A stretch of DNA of 64,000 nucleotides from Viola odorata (taxonomy: Eukaryota; Streptophyta; Magnoliopsida; Malpighiales; Violaceae). The DNA is taken from contig OY829541.1 of the NCBI GenBank assembly GCA_963691705.1, positions 56,591,931 through 56,655,930 on the forward strand, written 5' to 3'. The position numbers were made by a program, and so were the translations under genes. Under the pieces are notes generated by a model, which was given only the letters and a program-made list of their open reading frames with translations, was not told where the DNA came from and did not search any database. The first letter of the stretch is position 1. Each line of letters begins with the position of its first letter. Below, piece after piece: positions 60,003 to 64,000 of this stretch.

Positions 60003-60368
60003 TCTATCCCAGCATTTTTTACTGGGAAATTGTCTCGGCCAACACGTTCGATGCTAATCTTTTAAGTTTGCGAGAGATTCATGTACTGTTGTTTAGCGAA
60101 ACATTAGTGCAGTTAACTACAATTATCATTGTACCATCAACTCGACCCGTTTTCTTGTAGCGCTTACATTCCCAACCGAGTAGATGTTGGTTACATGAAT
60201 TCTTACATCTGTACTGCTACACCATGGCAAATCCAATAAGTTTATACTTTTTTTTGTGAGAAATTTTATCAATAGGATGAAAATGGATGCACATCCATTT
60301 CTTTTTATGCTAATAATAATAATAATATATTCTATGCTTGTTGTCTACACAACTTAAGATGAGAAATT

Positions 60369-61842
60369 CTAAGCAATAACCACAGTTTCAACTGGAGTAG
60401 GCTGGATAATTGGCTCCACCTGATCTCCTTCTCCTTCCCATGTCTGAGGAATTGCGTCTCTGATGTTATGGATGCTGCCCAATGCATAGTCTGCTCCTGG
60501 CACAAGAACTGAGCTCCCTACCTGCAATTGGTATTTTGATCGTATAAGATACGGCTAAAACATGTCGTAAATTTATATTTCTTTCTTTTTCAGCTGAACG
60601 CGTAGTCTTACAATAACTGTCTGGAACCCTGCTAATTTCCCACTGGCAATATTTCTCGTGCTGTCATCGAAAAAGATCTGATAAGAAAAATGAGAAGAAC
60701 AGGGGAAGTAATCAACGTCAGTCCTACACAAGAAATCAAATAAAAAGGTTTGGGGGATAAGCATGCAAAGATCAAGAGTTAAAGTCCTTACAGTTTTGCT
60801 CGGATCAACTTTCGCGACACGAATAGCTGCTTCCATTGCTTCCACAGAAGGTTTGCAGAGAATTCGCGGTTCAGAGCTGTAACTGGGTTCTGTCTCATCA
60901 TCTCCTGCAAAGGCTGCATCATCATCCATGAACTCAGCAGATTCAAGAGGAGGATTAAGGGTTTCGAAGCATATGATGCCTTCGAAACAGCCTTCCAAAC
61001 CCAACCTACTGAGAACTTCTGCTGCGTGCACCTTATCAGCATTAGTGAAGATCTGTAAGCAAAAAAAAAGTTATCAGCTTAATCTGCAGAAAGAAAAAAG
61101 CACAACCTTTTGCATAGATGAAACTGAAAGAAAGGAGTCAAGTTAAATTGAATGCACACATACTATTTTTCGCTGCGGCATAGAGAGCAGAAGGTTCCTC
61201 AACACAGGATCAGGCTTCAGGTTTTCATAAGGTAATCTTCCATGAGCGTAGGCATGGTACTCATCATTATCAAATTCATATCCAAGTGCCTGCATTTCGA
61301 TATCAACATCATCACACTCGTAGCAATAGTTCGGGTTTAATGGACGATCAAGATTATCCAGGAGATACATAGTTAAAAACTTAAAAGTCACATTATTAAT
61401 TACAGGAATGAAAAGAAAAAAATGTATTCTTCACCTTTAGACCAGCCATTGTTGTTCCATGCTCCCTGTACAATTCTAAGCACATCCTAGGCACTTCACT
61501 TTCTTCAATATGGAGGTGATCCAACATAAACCCTGCAAGTTAAAATTACCAAAACCTCATTAGGACAATGAGCAGCGCAAACTTCACCTTAAACAACAAT
61601 GATTCTTTCATCGTGGTCTAATCACCTTCTATGTTCTTCCGACAAGCAAAGTTGAGACCAGTGCTCATGGGGTATAAGGTATCATCCATGTCTGAAAAGA
61701 AACATATGAACAAGTCACCATTAGAAGCTTAACCCAAAAGAAAAAGTTTTTATTTTTTTGTTGCAATTTTGCCAAACGAATCTGACATACCAAAGAGCAG
61801 GCATTCATATTTGGGTTCATTGTTCCTCCCAGCAGCATCCAT
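60369..61842 (-). CDS. HAD-superfamily phosphatase, pyrimidine 5'-nucleotidase/SDT1-like
   Basis: Plant members of this subfamily resemble yeast Sdt1/Phm8 nucleotidases, which dephosphorylate nucleotides. Exons 61791-61842, 61626-61691, 61435-61532, 61164-61289, 60792-61052, 60612-60677 and 60369-60521 total 822 nt, 273 residues plus stop. HAD motif I is DMDDT, formed across exons 1/2 (FDMDDTLYPMSTG). Motif II is IFTNADKVHA, motif III the Lys in CKPSVEAMEAAI, and motif IV FFDDSTRNIASG. Cap-region helix: GFMLDHLHIEESEVP. An acidic insert (EFMDDDAAFAGDDETEPSY) separates the domain halves, as in other plant members, though its length varies. The C-terminus ends TPVETVVIA. A splice acceptor (TTCCAG) 16 bp before the start codon suggests a 5'UTR intron. 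Confidence 0.93.
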
Positions 61843-64000
61843 CTTGAAAAAGGTACCTGGAAGGAAATTTCAATTTTTTTGAGAACCTTAAACAAGATAG
61901 CAATAGGAACTGTAATTTACAGGCAAAAGAAGAAGGAAATTATGCATTAGAATAATCTCCTGCTCGAAACTGACAGACGAGGGAGACTGAAAAACAGAGA
62001 GAAGTAGATTAAATAGAAATTTAAAAGAAAAAAGGTGTGTAAAAATTAAAATGAACCACCTAATGAACCCATGGATATGGAAAGTGAATGGAAGAGCAAA
62101 AGGCAAGTGTTTTTTGCTTCCAATTTATCGTTATGATCTTGTTTAGTTGTGTCCATTCTTAACAAGAGGGGATAGATATATATAGCAACCATATTCCAGC
62201 ATTTAATCACTCTAATTACGAGGAAAAGCAAAGCTTAAGTGCATGGATGAATGCTAACCACATAATTAATTAATAATTAGAAATAAAATATGGTATGGGA
62301 CAATGATTTTAAGACTACAACATCATAATAGTCATTAGTGGCAAAGGCAGCAAAAAAAAAACACCTTAAAACAAAATACTACAAAGTAGGTCAGCTGCAG
62401 TTCTGAGTTATAACCCAATAAGCTAGATGTGCATATGACCTATTTATATGATCATTTCTTGTTTTAGTGACTTAACAAAAGTGAGCAATGAGGAAAACGT
62501 AAAGGTGACGCATAGTATTAAATCTAATCTTATAATCAATCGTCTTTTTCTTTTAGGCCTTTTTAATATTTTTTCACAATCTTAAAAGAGTAAAGCATTT
62601 CCGGTAAGAAAACTAAATCGAAACAAGTAAACTCACACGAATCACGTGATGGTAAGGAATGGATTTTTGAGACTTCACAAGTGGGCAACTCACTTTGAGT
62701 CATCAACATATAGTGGGCAACAAAATTTAGCTCCAAATTACGGTGATCGCACCAAAAATGGTCCAAACCAACACGACACCCTTTATGATCTCCATTGATG
62801 CCATTTAGGACAGCAGGATGGATTATGCTTTTCCTACTGTATGTACCGGAAATATGCTGGAATATAGAGCATATATAGTAATCGCCAAAGCAGTTCGAAT
62901 AATTCAATTTGGTGGAATTTAGGAATCCAGATACGGGTGGGATTACCGATAAGTGGGGCTTTGGACGTGGCAATTATTCTCTCTCTCTTAAAGAATATAA
63001 CTAGGATGAACAATCGATAGGTTTCTTTTTTCTTTTTTTTTTAAAGTAATGGATATCTGATTTATTCTTATCTTTTCACAATAAAATAATGGATCCTTGT
63101 AAAAATTTACCACATTATATTATTTATTTTAGGATAGAGAGACAAATTGGGTGCTGGATTATATTATTGTCCTAATCACTTTTTATGGAGTAAAAAGGAT
63201 TTAGTGGTATGTTAGCTAAACGTGTGACACCTCGTTTTTTGAGAAGATTAATGATCTTAAAAATTGAACTTAAGAGAGCTAGATGTAGGCACGAATGGTC
63301 CTAAAAATAATTATAATGTAACAATTAATCTGAGAAAATGATAATTAAAGTTAATTTGTTTCAAAAAATTTGAGGCATTGACATAATTAAAATTCGTGAT
63401 TGTGTTAGAATAAAAATTTACCAATATTATTTGTGGTGAAATGGTAAATAATTTGTTTATTTTTAACGAAGGGTTCGAATTCAAGTTTTAAAAATAGAGA
63501 AAATCATATTAGGAAAGGAGGCTGAGTATCCGTGAAATAAGAAAAAGGTTTGTTTTGCTACGGTGCAACTGGTTTTCTTGAAATATTCTAGTTAGCACGA
63601 TCAAACACAACATAATATTCCTCTTTTTCTTTTTATTTATTTGCTTAGAAGAATGTTCTTTCCCACACTTGTTGCAAATCCGTCAATTAACGTAAAAGGA
63701 GCAAATAGCAGTAGAAAATTCCAGTGTGTTCTGACATAAGTTTTCAATCATTTTAGAAAGTGTAGCAGATACATCACCTTAATTACATAAGAAAAACACT
63801 ACATTTTTTTATAATAAGTGAGATATGACATCTATCTTAATATGATCCCTAATTATTGTAATAATTAAATTCGTACAAAGTGGGTCAAGATTGAAACCTA
63901 ATGAAACCATTATCTTTTCTGAAACATGAACGTAATTTTTTTTTTCATTTTTTACGAAATTATCATTAACTAAAAGAATTTAAAACAATGATATTTTTGT
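61843..64000. other. upstream region of the HAD gene and intergenic DNA, no gene seen
   Basis: The first about 350 bp probably hold the HAD leader, its intron and promoter. The rest to the window edge is AT-rich; the minus-strand frame at 62563-62973 has no family motif. GGTTCGAATTC at 63472 resembles a tRNA T-arm, but no tRNA fold surrounds it. Confidence 0.45.

Noticed and set aside
2653..61842. Biosynthetic gene cluster idea (peptidase, germin, 'polyketide cyclase' domain array)
   Set aside because: The SRPBCC label does not imply polyketide synthesis, no synthase, P450 or transferase genes are present, and the other genes are housekeeping or developmental.
62563..62973. 136-codon minus-strand frame
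   Set aside because: Composition and content are random-like and no family motif is present.
63466..63485. tRNA-like GGGTTCGAATTC
   Set aside because: No acceptor stem, D-arm or anticodon arm can be formed around it.
1..64000. CRISPR array or prokaryotic system
   Set aside because: Repeats are transposon-like with no regular spacer pattern, and the gene set is plant nuclear.

Overview
The window is nuclear DNA from a flowering plant, most likely a eudicot. Genes are split by many short GT-AG introns, intergenic DNA is AT-rich, and transposon debris is dense (Copia-type LTR element, solo LTR, Helitron, Tourist-like and Stowaway-like MITEs). Protein families are plant-typical: a germin-like protein, a POLTERGEIST-type PP2C, a plastid cyclophilin and a SEC12/PHF1-like protein. 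No bacterial features, CRISPR array, rRNA or convincing tRNA were seen.

Layout. 1-2.6 kb: no clear gene. 2.65-4.9 kb (+): serine carboxypeptidase of family S28 with one problematic splice junction. A 1.5 kb internally deleted Copia element sits 22 bp after its stop codon. 7.2-9.3 kb (-): SEC12/PHF1-like gene that lacks its first exon. 9.9-10.6 kb (+): small coiled-coil gene with an in-frame stop. 11.8-13.7 kb (-): TLS1/C9orf78-like spliceosome-associated protein. 16.5-17.3 kb (-): germin-like protein. 18-21.4 kb: a MITE and a large foldback element. 22.2-27.35 kb (-): 900-aa POLTERGEIST-like PP2C. 27.4-31.2 kb: gene-poor.

31-57.7 kb is the most distinctive part. It is a tandem array of six minus-strand units derived from one SRPBCC (START-like, 'polyketide cyclase/dehydrase') gene. 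The outermost member (55.5-57.7 kb) has an N-terminal extension that looks like a chloroplast transit peptide plus an acidic linker. Three intact daughters (181, 196 and 184 aa) lack it, one is a 70-bp relic, and one is a pseudogene. The pseudogene's first intron holds a 9.7 kb Helitron, and its 3' flank holds a solo LTR. Its sister duplicate (44.7-47.0 kb) preserves the empty site for both insertions, so the order of events can be read. The Helitron has a decayed Rep/helicase gene whose HUH nuclease part is missing, large internal tandem repeats, and a captured ARM-repeat (U-box E3 type) fragment.

58.1-60.0 kb (+): plastid cyclophilin (CYP20-2 type), divergent from the transit-peptide-bearing SRPBCC gene across 388 bp. 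60.4-61.8 kb (-): HAD phosphatase related to pyrimidine 5'-nucleotidases. The remainder shows no gene.

The genes do not form an obvious pathway. The exceptions are the SRPBCC array, a likely case of local duplication with possible change of cell compartment, and the divergent pair of plastid-targeted genes. Spliced reading frames were assembled by hand. For ten genes the exon lengths add up to an exact open frame; exceptions are noted per entry.
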